Shown piece by piece: positions 43,266 to 52,683 of a stretch of 60,018 nt of DNA. The DNA lies in IMG/VR virus record IMGVR_UViG_3300007513_000043, positions 1 to 60,018 of that record; one strand, 5' to 3'. Source of the stretch: a virus. The position numbers were made by a program, and so were the translations under genes. Position 1 is the stretch's first letter. Each line of letters begins with the position of its first letter. Below the pieces are notes generated by a model. That model saw only the letters and a list, made by a program, of their open reading frames with translations, was not told where the DNA came from and made no database searches.

Positions 43266-45625
43266 TATTGCTCCTTATCGTTTGGTATTAAAAACGTATT
43301 ATCATATTCAGCTTTTAATACTTGGTATTGGTTTATGTAAAAATTAAATTCTTTTTCGTCTTTTGTTAAATCTGCTTGAAATGCTTGTGATGCATTTTGA
43401 GATTCAGCTGTATATAACTGTAAATCATAATTTGATTTAGCTATTGCTGATTGATTCTTTTCAGTTATTCTTGAAACATCAGCATTTAATTTATTTATGT
43501 CTGCCCCATATTCTTCTACTGCTTTCTTTAAGTCTGAGTCATATCTTCCAATTTCAGTTTGGACTTTAGCTTGATATTTAGCTAAATCACTCCCATCCTC
43601 TGCTTGATATGTCTGTAGTTCTTGTTGAATCTCTGCTTGCCAAATTGCAGTAGCTGCCCCGATTCTGTTTTGTTCTTGCTGAACTTCTTGACTATGTTTC
43701 TGTAATGCCAATGAATTCTCAGAATTCCATTTTTGTAATTCATCATTTCTTCTAGTTGTATACTCTGTCATTGCTTTCTGAACTGTATTACTAGTCCACT
43801 CTGTGATTTGATTAGCAGTTTTTGACTTATAAGATTCAAGTTCTGCTTGATATTTAGCTAAAATAGATTGATATTGACTTGTTTCTGTAGAAACTTTATT
43901 AGATGCATCACTTTGAGCTTTCTGAATCTCTGATTGATAAATACTTACATCCTTATTAAATCTATTTAACTCATTTTGAATTTCTTGCTGATAATTTTGC
44001 AATGAATTAGTACATTCAGCTTGCCAAGAAGAAAATTTATGTTCTATTTCAGTTTTGCCCCATTTAGCTAATATATTATTAGTATCTATTTGGTATGTTT
44101 GAACTTCAGCTTGATACTTTGATAATTGTGCTTGATATTCTTGATTGTCTGAATCTAGCAATTTATTTGCATTATGCATTGCTTGTTCTATTTTACTTTT
44201 ATATTCATTCATATCAGCATTAAATGTATTTAATTGCTCTTGAGATTTAGATTGTACTTCTTGTAGTTTTGTTTGAATTTTTTGTATTTGAGCTGCTGCC
44301 AACTCTGAATCTTCTTCTGTCTCAATAAATGTTGATACTTGGTCAAAATCTAATGCCCCAGAAACAGCCGGTATATATACTGGTACATTACTATCAGCAG
44401 CAGATATTGATGCATCAGTAAAACTCGGTCCAGCTGGCGGCACTGGGACTATTGGTAAATTTAATTCTAATAAAGATGGAAATGCTGGCAATACCATAAC
44501 TGGCTTATTATATACTGGTTCCAATGTTCTTGCTAGAGTATAATCACTACTTATATCAGTATAATCTGGACTTACTGGCGGAACCGGCAAATCGTCTAAT
44601 ACTACACTATTAATAGATATAGTTTCCAACGGAAATTCAAAAAATGTAATTGGTGGAGCGAGAATAGTATCAACAGATGGAACCGAACTAGTTATACTAG
44701 CATAATTTATATCTTCATTATCTGGAGCAACTGGAGCAACAAATGCTGGCGGAGCATTAAAATTACTTACAGTAACAGAACTTTCCTCTAATATAGGAGC
44801 AACGGGTATTGCTGGAAGACTTAGAACGGGGAGATTATTGTACATATCAGATATTCTTCTTTGCAATACCTGTAACGCTCCATAAATAACCAAGGTTCCT
44901 ATATATGAATTCGGGAAATTTGCTATAGTATCATCAGTGTTTGCATCAAAATCAGTTATTAATGGAATATAAACAAAAGAACATACAGCATAAGGATTAG
45001 TTACATAAGTATTTGTTGTTGAAACAGCATCATTATAATCCTTTTCAATTGCAATTTGATTGGAGGCTACGTGAATAACCTTATGTACTCCTATATAATA
45101 TTTGTCAGTTGAAGATATTGTTGATTCATCAGTTCTAGTTATACTTATAAAGTCTCCGGCAGAAACACCAGCTAATGTATCACTAAGTGTTATATAAGTA
45201 TTATCATCTGAGTTATTGTATTGAGAGTATGCAGATACTGTTTCAGAATCAGATACTCCGGGAGTTGGCAAAACGTGAACTTTCTTATTATTTACATAAA
45301 ATACCGGGAACTCTCCAGTTGCATAATTAATGCTGCTAGAATCTGCTGCTTGATACCTTTTACTTATAGGTATTTGTTTACATCCTTTAAATAGCCCAGT
45401 AGATGATATCATATGAACATCTTGTATAGACGAAGTCTCTACCGCAAGTCCATCAGAAGGAACACTAAGTGTTTTTGTAAACAGCCATAAATCATCTGGA
45501 GAAAAAGATTTAACTTTTTTTACTATATCACTTATGCCATTTATTAACAACTTCTCAAGTTCAGATGATGTCAATCCAGCCGGTAAAGAGCCGGTATAGT
45601 TAGTTATTTGGCTCTCAATAGACAT
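43265..45625 (-). CDS. Connector-domain plus long coiled-coil structural protein (786 aa)
   Basis: Three parts are visible. Residues 1-255 look like a gp4-type head-tail connector (LINGISDIVKKVKSFSPDDLWLFTKTL and then a FVYIPLITDFD segment). Residues about 260-420 are Pro-rich (LPAIPVAPILEE, VPPVSPDY, LPIVPVPPAGP). Residues 430-786 are a Gln-rich coiled coil with repeats of the type YQAEVQ/YQSEIQ/YQAELE every 18-25 residues. A fusion of a connector domain with a long rod is inferred; it may be a neck whisker or long fibre. Confidence 0.6.
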   Translation of the reverse strand: MSIESQITNYTGSLPAGLTSSELEKLLINGISDIVKKVKSFSPDDLWLFTKTLSVPSDGLAVETSSIQDVHMISSTGLFKGCKQIPISKRYQAADSSSINYATGEFPVFYVNNKKVHVLPTPGVSDSETVSAYSQYNNSDDNTYITLSDTLAGVSAGDFISITRTDESTISSTDKYYIGVHKVIHVASNQIAIEKDYNDAVSTTNTYVTNPYAVCSFVYIPLITDFDANTDDTIANFPNSYIGTLVIYGALQVLQRRISDMYNNLPVLSLPAIPVAPILEESSVTVSNFNAPPAFVAPVAPDNEDINYASITSSVPSVDTILAPPITFFEFPLETISINSVVLDDLPVPPVSPDYTDISSDYTLARTLEPVYNKPVMVLPAFPSLLELNLPIVPVPPAGPSFTDASISAADSNVPVYIPAVSGALDFDQVSTFIETEEDSELAAAQIQKIQTKLQEVQSKSQEQLNTFNADMNEYKSKIEQAMHNANKLLDSDNQEYQAQLSKYQAEVQTYQIDTNNILAKWGKTEIEHKFSSWQAECTNSLQNYQQEIQNELNRFNKDVSIYQSEIQKAQSDASNKVSTETSQYQSILAKYQAELESYKSKTANQITEWTSNTVQKAMTEYTTRRNDELQKWNSENSLALQKHSQEVQQEQNRIGAATAIWQAEIQQELQTYQAEDGSDLAKYQAKVQTEIGRYDSDLKKAVEEYGADINKLNADVSRITEKNQSAIAKSNYDLQLYTAESQNASQAFQADLTKDEKEFNFYINQYQVLKAEYDNTFLIPNDKEQ

Positions 45626-45629
45626 TTAT

Positions 45630-45887
45630 CTACTTTTTCTTAGGCTTAGAAGGAACGCTAGGTTGCCCGGGGTTTCCTTTTTTTGGTGGTTTAGCACCAC
45701 CAGATTGAGAAGGTGGACTAATCATTTGTCCGGGACCTTCTGGATTCCTTGACCTTACTGGTCTGAAATATCTACTCCATCCAGTATCCATACTAGTAGA
45801 GTGCCCGCCTCTTCCATAGACTTTAGCATCTTTATAGAATGGGTCTCTTTTTCCAGAACCTTTTTTTACTTTTTTCTTCTTAGACAT
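45630..45887 (-). CDS. Proline/lysine-rich small virion protein (85 aa)
   Basis: Very basic at both ends (SKKKKVKKGSGKRD and PSKPKKK) with a Pro/Gly-rich centre; surely disordered. It opens with a strong AAGGAGACATA ribosome binding site. The pattern is that of small unstructured phage structural peptides. No family. Confidence 0.65.
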   Translation of the reverse strand: MSKKKKVKKGSGKRDPFYKDAKVYGRGGHSTSMDTGWSRYFRPVRSRNPEGPGQMISPPSQSGGAKPPKKGNPGQPSVPSKPKKK

Positions 45888-45896
45888 TATGTCTCC

Positions 45897-46286
45897 TTAT
45901 CCTTTGTATATTATTAAAGAGCAATTGGTATTAGTAGATACTTCTACTTTTTTAAAAGCTCCGAAAATTGATTGCCCAGATTGTAATTTTACTGTGATAG
46001 CTGACCCGGGATTATCTGCTTTACTTTGGTCTATTAAATTTGTATCTAATGGGGTTAATTTTAATTCGCATAAAGTATTACCAGCCGCTGAATCTGTAGT
46101 TGCGTAACATTTTACTCCACACCAATATTGAACATCTGAATAATAGAAATTAGGTGTTGATGTTGTTCCATCGCTTGCGTGAAATATATCACTAGCTGCT
46201 GGATTCGTCCATATCCAACCAGATTGTCCTAATCCAACATTAGATATTTCTGCTCCACTATATTGTTGTTTTCCTTTATGTTTCAT
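45897..46286 (-). CDS. Decoration-type protein, short paralogue (129 aa)
   Basis: A 129-residue beta-rich protein. It shares its N-terminus (HKG...YSGAE..NVGLGQSGW) and its C-terminal half (LTPLDTNLIDQS.AD.PGS.I..KLQ.GQ.IFGAFKK) with the next gene, so the two are paralogues. Between capsid and connector genes, it is best seen as a head or neck decoration protein. ATG after AAGGAGAGTTA. Confidence 0.7.
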   Translation of the reverse strand: MKHKGKQQYSGAEISNVGLGQSGWIWTNPAASDIFHASDGTTSTPNFYYSDVQYWCGVKCYATTDSAAGNTLCELKLTPLDTNLIDQSKADNPGSAITVKLQSGQSIFGAFKKVEVSTNTNCSLIIYKG

Positions 46287-46295
46287 TAACTCTCC

Positions 46296-47246
46296 TTAAC
46301 CTTTATATAAAGCCATTGTGCAAGCAACTGCACTGACTACTTTAATTTTTTTGAATGCGCCAAAAATAGTTTGACCGCCTTGTAATTTTAATGGTATATC
46401 ACTTCCCGGAGCATCTGCCGAGCTCTGGTCTATCAAATTCGTGTCTAATGGTGTAATCTCTACGGACAATAACGGGGCATTACCAGTTGTTGCTGTTCCA
46501 TCTACAGTTGGAAAGCATTTTATCCCAGAAAAGAAATCTATATCATCATAGTAAAGATTTGGCTCACTAGATTTAGCTGCGGTTGCGTGCTTATCTGCTC
46601 TTCTTGTATAAACATCAACTGGTACCTCAGCTGTATATGCGTGTGCTATTGAAAATCTATCTTTTGTAACATTCGCTACAGTATGTGTTTCTCCAGAAAA
46701 TGGTATCTCTGTTAATGATGCTGTCGCTGTAGCTGTATCTCCTCCACCAGCCGTAGTAAATGTTAAAGTTGGTGCTGACGAATATCCACTTCCTTGATTT
46801 GTTAAAACGAACCCAGTAAGCTTTATGTTAGGAGTAGTACCAGATATATTACAATTTGCTGTAGCTACGACCCCACCACCTCCGGGTGAAGAAAATAGCA
46901 CTGCTAATCCACCAGCAACTTCTGCCGAGGTATATGCCCCCGGATTAGTTATGGTAAATCCGTTTGCTTTTACAACTTTATTTACATCTCCATCATCATA
47001 GCCAACGCTATTATTTATTAATATCTTATCACCAGCTACAAAACCGTGGTCTGGAGCTGTAACATATGTATCACTAGTATTGCCAGCTGGACCATCTGCA
47101 AATCCCGTAATTTTAACATTATCAAAAGATGAATTACTATAGAATATATTATTTGCGACTGGAGTTGTGTGAACCCAACCACCTTGACCTAAATTTATAT
47201 TTCCAGCTTCTGCGCCAGAATAATGCCTTATACCTTTATGAACCAT
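46296..47246 (-). CDS. Decoration-type protein, long paralogue with inserted domain (316 aa)
   Basis: Start at ATG 47246, which matches the paralogue's N-terminus (M-HKG-Y-SGAE) and has an AAAAGGAAAGT ribosome binding site; the frame is open further up to 47291, inside a hairpin. Residues about 35-215 are an insertion absent from the short paralogue. It contains GFVLTNQGSGYSSAPTLTF and ATATASL, like the repeats in the tail protein at 34679-38029. The last 95 residues return to the shared domain. Likely head or neck surface protein. Confidence 0.75.
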   Translation of the reverse strand: MVHKGIRHYSGAEAGNINLGQGGWVHTTPVANNIFYSNSSFDNVKITGFADGPAGNTSDTYVTAPDHGFVAGDKILINNSVGYDDGDVNKVVKANGFTITNPGAYTSAEVAGGLAVLFSSPGGGGVVATANCNISGTTPNIKLTGFVLTNQGSGYSSAPTLTFTTAGGGDTATATASLTEIPFSGETHTVANVTKDRFSIAHAYTAEVPVDVYTRRADKHATAAKSSEPNLYYDDIDFFSGIKCFPTVDGTATTGNAPLLSVEITPLDTNLIDQSSADAPGSDIPLKLQGGQTIFGAFKKIKVVSAVACTMALYKG

Positions 47247-47273
47247 ATACTTTCCTTTTTGTGAGGCTGCGCC

Positions 47274-47303
47274 CGCGTAGAGAACATACACGAAGTCTAC
47301 GCG
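47274..47303 (-). other. GC-rich hairpin in the 85-base gap
   Basis: CGCGTAGA (47274-47281) and TCTACGCG (47296-47303) form an 8-bp stem with a 14-base loop in an otherwise AT-rich genome. No run of T follows on the minus strand, so it is not a classic intrinsic terminator. It sits between the decoration-like and head-fibre-like genes and could be a processing site or a termination/anti-termination signal. The flanking TACGCGAGCGCG recurs at 53407. Confidence 0.5.
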
Positions 47304-47331
47304 AGCGCGCTATTTAGTTTATACTAACTAC

Positions 47332-47766
47332 CTATGCGTGAGTGCAAGTTTTATCTAGCTCAAGCCATTTATCTTGCATTGCAACCAATACTAGATATTC
47401 ATCATCAGCATCGAACGTATAAGTTCCAGCACCAGTTAATGTATTAGCACTATCTAGTGTGAACTTATTGGTTCCGCTTAATGTTGCAGCTGCTTGAATT
47501 ACTTTCACATTTCCACTTTCAGCAGCAGTTGGTGCCGCTAGAGTTATTGCTTTAGCACCACTAGGAGCATTATCTAATAAAGATAATTTTGCTGTCGTAG
47601 AAAGAGCACCACCGGTTGCCGGTATTGACTCTTGTTGAACAGCAGATTCATCTAAATTATTAAGTTCTGCTACACTAACGGTAGTTGCTGATAACTCTGC
47701 TAGTTTCTGTGCTTTAGCATCTGTTATTTCCGCGTTAGGATTGTTAGCTACCCAGTATTTAGCCAT
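47332..47766 (-). CDS. Head-fibre/decoration protein (144 aa)
   Basis: Residues 1-50 (NPNAEITDAKAQKLAELSATTVSVAELNNLDESAVQ) match the N-terminal part of phage head fibre proteins: a capsid-binding helix and a TVSVAELNNLD motif. The rest is a beta-rich knob (AKAITLAAPTAAESGNVKVIQ, TLTGAGTYTFDADDEYLVLVAMQDKWLELD). It lies immediately after the major capsid gene in transcription order. Confidence 0.65.
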   Translation of the reverse strand: MAKYWVANNPNAEITDAKAQKLAELSATTVSVAELNNLDESAVQQESIPATGGALSTTAKLSLLDNAPSGAKAITLAAPTAAESGNVKVIQAAATLSGTNKFTLDSANTLTGAGTYTFDADDEYLVLVAMQDKWLELDKTCTHA

Positions 47767-47769
47767 AGT

Positions 47770-49431
47770 TTAACTCGCTTTCCAGATAGCGTGACATTCG
47801 GGCATTGTATACTCGAATCCACCCTCGGTTAGTATCATATCAACTCTTTTGTCTGTACCAGTATTTTCTAGAGTTTGTACACCAACGTAAATTGATGTAT
47901 CTCTATTAACACCATTACCAACTAAAGGTCTCCAAGCTACATAGTTCATATTAACACCCAGTATTTTAACCCCACTACCATCTAGATGTATATTTCTAGC
48001 AACATTAATGTCACCATATACAGTTGAGATTGTAGTAAAGTCGATACCAAACGATTTTCTTTTTCCAGTTACAGCAAAATCGTTACGGAAATTAGTTGAT
48101 ATCTCTAAATTATTTGAGAAATATCCACCAAGTTTATGTAACCAATTATATGTCGCTGTATCACAGAAAAACATCATTGTTTTAGAGTTGTTGTATCTAG
48201 GGTCAATTAACATACTAAGGTCTTCAAGAAAACTATCTTGAGTCTTAGATGCAGTATCAAGATTAAATAAGTTACCATTGTTTAAAACGTAATCAACAGC
48301 ACCTTGGGTATAGTAAGTGTTGCTAACATTAGCTCTCTTACCAAATAAAGCAGTTTGCTCTATTTCCCATTTATGCTCAATTAACTTATCTCTCCATAAT
48401 CTTGCCCACTCATTTGGCTCATATTTAAGAGCAGTTGCTCTTGCAGTATTAGTCATACCAAACTCAGTTCTGAATATTTGAGTGTACCCAAATCCAGTGC
48501 TGTATGGTTGGTCAGACCAGTTTTCTTCAATCAGAGTTGACCCTTCGCCGTATGCAGTACCAACAACATATGAACGCATTAATTCAAGTTCATTAGATAT
48601 TGATTTGCTTTGGTCTGAGTTAGGTGAAACATCAGTGATTAAAGTTGGTGAGCTATTATAAGTTGTTAAGAATCTATTTGCAGCAGAAACATCTTTAACT
48701 ACTGAAACAGTCAACTGAACAACTTCATACCATTTAGTTGGGTCATAATTAGCTTCAATTGTTGATACACCAGCTCCAGTTGTAGTACCTTCAGATACTG
48801 CTAGAAAAGCTCCAACAACTGAATCAGTTTCGTCACCACCACCAGATGTACCCGGGTCTATTGTATGACATAACCAGCCTTTAATTTGACTAGATACTTT
48901 GTAGAGTGCATAATCTTGCATTCCACCACCAGCAGAATCTGAATAGTTGACTTTGATTATTTGATTTTTAAGGTAAAATTCTGGTCTTGTACCAGCATCA
49001 CCTAATGCATAACCAGTTTGCCCGATTACACTTTGTAGATTACCTTGTGATTTATAATCTGTTGCCATATATAATACAGTTTCAGATGCATCTAAATCAG
49101 CATCGAACCCACTGAATCCAGCAGCAGCAGAACCAATACCGGCTATTGCACCGGCTTCTGCTGAACCAGCTCCAATACAATATCCATATCTCTTCATCCA
49201 AGATTGTCTTTTTTCAGTGAATTTGAAATTTGGGTCGTCTGTTGGTTTTTTACCTATTTTAGAAACAATTCTAAAAAAGGGTGTTTGGTCTATAGATAAT
49301 TCCGTGAATTGCTCCGCGAAATTATACTTTCTACGCATCTCACCAGTATCAAGACCGCCTGCGCTATGTCCATCTATACCAGTAACATTTCCTAAAACTC
49401 TAGGATTGCTATAATTGTCTAAACTAGCCAT
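47770..49431 (-). CDS. Major capsid protein (553 aa)
   Basis: Position (scaffold, then this, then decoration genes), size and a long beta/alpha composition identify the major head protein. It starts SLDNYSNPRVLGNVTGIDGH. A segment around residues 315-350 (TNTARATALKYEPNEWARLWRDKLIEHKWEIEQTALFG) is like the spine helix region of SU10-type capsid proteins. About 90 extra residues near the N-terminus suggest an insertion. The HK97 fold is inferred, not seen. Preceded by AAGGAGTAGACA. Confidence 0.8.
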   Translation of the reverse strand: MASLDNYSNPRVLGNVTGIDGHSAGGLDTGEMRRKYNFAEQFTELSIDQTPFFRIVSKIGKKPTDDPNFKFTEKRQSWMKRYGYCIGAGSAEAGAIAGIGSAAAGFSGFDADLDASETVLYMATDYKSQGNLQSVIGQTGYALGDAGTRPEFYLKNQIIKVNYSDSAGGGMQDYALYKVSSQIKGWLCHTIDPGTSGGGDETDSVVGAFLAVSEGTTTGAGVSTIEANYDPTKWYEVVQLTVSVVKDVSAANRFLTTYNSSPTLITDVSPNSDQSKSISNELELMRSYVVGTAYGEGSTLIEENWSDQPYSTGFGYTQIFRTEFGMTNTARATALKYEPNEWARLWRDKLIEHKWEIEQTALFGKRANVSNTYYTQGAVDYVLNNGNLFNLDTASKTQDSFLEDLSMLIDPRYNNSKTMMFFCDTATYNWLHKLGGYFSNNLEISTNFRNDFAVTGKRKSFGIDFTTISTVYGDINVARNIHLDGSGVKILGVNMNYVAWRPLVGNGVNRDTSIYVGVQTLENTGTDKRVDMILTEGGFEYTMPECHAIWKAS

Positions 49432-49488
49432 TGTCTACTCCTTTATTATTTTAAAATTAATTGTTCGAAAAGAGTAAACTTAAAATTC

Positions 49489-50370
49489 TTAGTCTACCGA
49501 ATCGAACAAGCTACCTTTGTCAGAATTTTTAATCGCATTAAAAACTCTATCATCTTCGGTGATGTCCGATACATCTGCACTGCCAGTTCCACCAGCTGTT
49601 TGAGGAACAGAACGAACATTTTTCATTTGTTCAACTCTTCCACTTTTTACAGATTTTGATATATTCCCTTTTACTCTATCTTTATTGAGTAAAAAATGTA
49701 TATCATCATAGCCAATTTTATAATCAGTTGCTTTTTTCATCATATCCTCAAATTCCTTTTCAGATACATTGTTTTTTTTCATCCAAGCTTCTGCTTCTTG
49801 TTTGACCTTAGCTTTATTATCTCTATCAGATAAAGTATTAGCTACTTTAGATTCAGTGTGTTTCAATCTATCTTCCACAACTCTATCTACTGCTCTATCA
49901 AAAACTTGAGCAGAAGGAGATTTTGGATTGCTAAAAGCTTCATCTGGGTCAAAGACAAAATCATCTGGAATTCCAATTTCTTCTTTTAAACTTCTTTCCT
50001 TTGGACCATTTTCCAGATAATCTTTTACAGTATCGACTAATTGAGGGTCTTTCTTCATAACATTAATTATAGCATCATAAGGTTCATTTTGCTTATTTGC
50101 TTCTGCTAATTTTTGTGCTTCCCTCGATGAATCGCTGTAACGCTTTTTGTACGGGTTATCATCACTCTCGTAATCAACTCCATTAGATTTAGAGACCGCT
50201 TTTGACGGCGGCGTTGCTTGTTCTTTTGCGGTTGCATTACCTTCATCACTAGTTTCATCAAAGATTCCACTATTGACTTGTCTTTCTAAATCATCAAAAA
50301 AACTATTAGAGTCAGCGTTCATAACATCATCTTGAACATTTGCTGAGTTACCTTCATTAGTTTGTGACAT
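49489..50370 (-). CDS. Scaffolding protein (293 aa)
   Basis: A 293-residue acidic, helix-rich and largely disordered protein between portal and capsid genes, as scaffolds always are. Residues about 5-45 are acidic; 60-100 hold Lys/Asp-rich linkers; 130-240 are helical (ERSLKEEIGIPDDFVFDPDEAF and later EKEFEDMMKKATDYKIGYDDIHFLL). The C-terminal 50 residues include a basic patch (KGNISKSVKSGRVEQMKNVR), typical of the coat-binding end. Upstream sits motif site 4. Confidence 0.8.
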   Translation of the reverse strand: MSQTNEGNSANVQDDVMNADSNSFFDDLERQVNSGIFDETSDEGNATAKEQATPPSKAVSKSNGVDYESDDNPYKKRYSDSSREAQKLAEANKQNEPYDAIINVMKKDPQLVDTVKDYLENGPKERSLKEEIGIPDDFVFDPDEAFSNPKSPSAQVFDRAVDRVVEDRLKHTESKVANTLSDRDNKAKVKQEAEAWMKKNNVSEKEFEDMMKKATDYKIGYDDIHFLLNKDRVKGNISKSVKSGRVEQMKNVRSVPQTAGGTGSADVSDITEDDRVFNAIKNSDKGSLFDSVD

Positions 50371-50390
50371 TAGTATATTCCTTGTATTAA

Positions 50391-50404
50391 GTTACGTAAG
50401 TTAC
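50391..50404 (+). promoter_or_regulatory. Recurring GTTACGTA motif, site 4
   Basis: GTTACGTAAGTTAC, identical to site 6. It overlaps the stop codon of the portal gene (50401-50403) and lies about 20 bases upstream of the scaffold start (50370). It is read opposite to the genes. Confidence 0.55.
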
Positions 50405-52683
50405 GACTGTTCATTTTTAGATGCAACATCTTTTTCATTATTATTTGCACCATTTTGAACCATATTTCCTAATTTTTTCTCATAATCCTTCTTAACTAGA
50501 TTCATTTCTCTATTATGCAAGTCTTGATTTGCCTTGTTTACTGCTGCATCTCCCTTGATTTTAGCTCCAGTATCAACGATTTTCTTACGCATATCGTGTT
50601 CAGCTTGTCTCACTTTGTCTTTAATACCAGCTTGTATTAATTGACGTTCAAGAGTTTCGATAGTTCCCTCCTTGTCTTGCATTTGTTTTTGTAATTGTTC
50701 TATTTGCCCTTGTTGTTGTGCGTATAAACTTTTTCTTTCAGCTATTTTTTCTTTATTCTTCACATCAGTTTCTGCTAAAACAGCCATATCATCAACAACT
50801 CCTAATTGCATTAATTCTTTCAATTCTCCTAGATATGCCCATCTATTAACTGGTAATGTATGACCAGACACAACTCTTATGTCAAATTTTGCTGCTGCAT
50901 AATCTTTAAACTTACCAATAGCTTCCCCTAAATCATTATACATAGGAACATTTATAGATACTTCTCTATCTTCAGCTATAGCACTGGGTTGAACAATTCT
51001 AAATGTTTTTTCAGCTTTATAAACAAATTGGGCATAATCTCTTACCAGTAAGCCTAATTGTTTTAATGATGCCTTGACAGAACCATCCATCCAAGCCTTA
51101 ACTCTCCTAGTTCCATATTCGTCATTAGCAAGTAATCCTTTATATGTATCTGGTTGATTTCCAGTATCTCCTTGCTGAGATGAATACATTCCAGCTAGAT
51201 ACTCCATATCGCCTTTTCCTTCTTCTACGATACTTGCAAAAGCAGTTGACAGTGGAGCGGGTTGTACCTCTTTTGGAATCTCATAACCATTATTAATAGG
51301 TAGCAATGCTCCGGGTGCAGCTGAATACTTCTCCCAATAATCCGTATCAATACTTCCATCTACGTATACCCACCTTAGAGAAGAACCCAATGATGCATTA
51401 TGTATCATAAGCTGATGAGCTTTATTAAGCTCTTTTTGCTTTCCAATTAAGGGAGCAACAGCTGACATAGGATAAGGTGTTCCAGTATAATTGTAGTGCA
51501 CTGGTATTATAGGATAATCAGTTCCCGGTAATATAGATTCAACTAATAGTTGGTCACCCACCACCACTGACAATCTAACTTTAGTTTCATAAAATTTGAT
51601 AGCCTCAATTAAATTATTCTTCAATTCACCTTCCATAAGAGCATCGAACTCTTTTTCAGTGATTGATACATTCTCTATTTTGCTAACTTCTTCCATAGCC
51701 ACTTGTAATCGAGCTGATTTCTCTTGTTCAATCTTTGCCTCAATTTCTCCTCTTGCTTTCTCAAGTTCCCAATCGCCTCTTTCTGGTAACATTTGACCAG
51801 ATTCAACAGCTTGTGCTATAGCTTGTTCTTGCTCTTTAACTCCTACTTGAGCCTCTTTAACCATTCCATACATTTCTTGTTCTATACGTTTGTTTATTTC
51901 ATTAACTTGTTTTTCTGAAGGTTCTATCCTATAATAGACATTCATATAAGGAACTTTAATTTTTTCATACATCTCGTAATAATCAACTAATAAATCATCT
52001 TCTCCTAGAATAGTAAAATTTTCTGATATATCTTTGTATTGGAAATCATTCATATCTGCTTTTTGACTCCAACTTTTATGATTAGGATATTGCGAATGCG
52101 CTTTTTTAATCTTAGACTTAAACTCTGGATATAATTGTTCTAAATATGCTCTTGGACATACTTTATGCAACATCATAAAAGCAGCATCCCTTAATAAAGA
52201 ATCTCTAGATTGCGGGTCTACATAAACATCAAAAGGTTCTAAATTTCTTATTTTAACCTCTCCCATACCCCTATCTTCATTTGGGTCTACATAAACTTGG
52301 AAATAACCAATAGATTTAGTACAAGCATCTTTTATTACTTGATTAAATAATTGTTTACCATTACTTATATACCATATATAATCAGCAACATCACCGTGTA
52401 CTGCTGCTACATCTGCATCAGAACCTTCAGCTCCTACCGCTTGCCATCTAGGGTCGTTAAATGTAGCATAGAAAGTCAACATCTCTACTATTGGAATAAT
52501 CCTATTAATAGTAAAGGTAGGCATTCCTTGTTCCTCTAATCCTTTTTTCTCTTTAGCTGATAATTGATTATCTAAAAAGAAATCGTGACCTTCTTGATTA
52601 ACTTGTTCCCAAGCTTGTCTGTTCTGCCCATTAAGTTTCAGAAACAATTCGTGAATCTGCTGTGCTTTATCTGTTTTTTTCAT
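50401..52683 (-). CDS. Portal protein, P22-like long form (760 aa)
   Basis: The N-terminal 250 residues match long podovirus portals: ...GMPTFTINRIIPIVEMLTFYATFNDPRWQAVGAEG, DYIWYISNGKQLFNQVIKDACTKSIGYFQVYVDP, and VKIRNLEPFDVYVDPQSRD. Residues about 255-360 are an acidic coiled coil insertion. The last 120 are a Gln/Lys-rich helix barrel (LYAQQQGQIEQLQKQMQDKEGTIETL then a basic tail). Twelve copies form the DNA channel. The start overlaps the previous stop by four bases (ATGA). Confidence 0.9.
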   Translation of the reverse strand: MKKTDKAQQIHELFLKLNGQNRQAWEQVNQEGHDFFLDNQLSAKEKKGLEEQGMPTFTINRIIPIVEMLTFYATFNDPRWQAVGAEGSDADVAAVHGDVADYIWYISNGKQLFNQVIKDACTKSIGYFQVYVDPNEDRGMGEVKIRNLEPFDVYVDPQSRDSLLRDAAFMMLHKVCPRAYLEQLYPEFKSKIKKAHSQYPNHKSWSQKADMNDFQYKDISENFTILGEDDLLVDYYEMYEKIKVPYMNVYYRIEPSEKQVNEINKRIEQEMYGMVKEAQVGVKEQEQAIAQAVESGQMLPERGDWELEKARGEIEAKIEQEKSARLQVAMEEVSKIENVSITEKEFDALMEGELKNNLIEAIKFYETKVRLSVVVGDQLLVESILPGTDYPIIPVHYNYTGTPYPMSAVAPLIGKQKELNKAHQLMIHNASLGSSLRWVYVDGSIDTDYWEKYSAAPGALLPINNGYEIPKEVQPAPLSTAFASIVEEGKGDMEYLAGMYSSQQGDTGNQPDTYKGLLANDEYGTRRVKAWMDGSVKASLKQLGLLVRDYAQFVYKAEKTFRIVQPSAIAEDREVSINVPMYNDLGEAIGKFKDYAAAKFDIRVVSGHTLPVNRWAYLGELKELMQLGVVDDMAVLAETDVKNKEKIAERKSLYAQQQGQIEQLQKQMQDKEGTIETLERQLIQAGIKDKVRQAEHDMRKKIVDTGAKIKGDAAVNKANQDLHNREMNLVKKDYEKKLGNMVQNGANNNEKDVASKNEQS

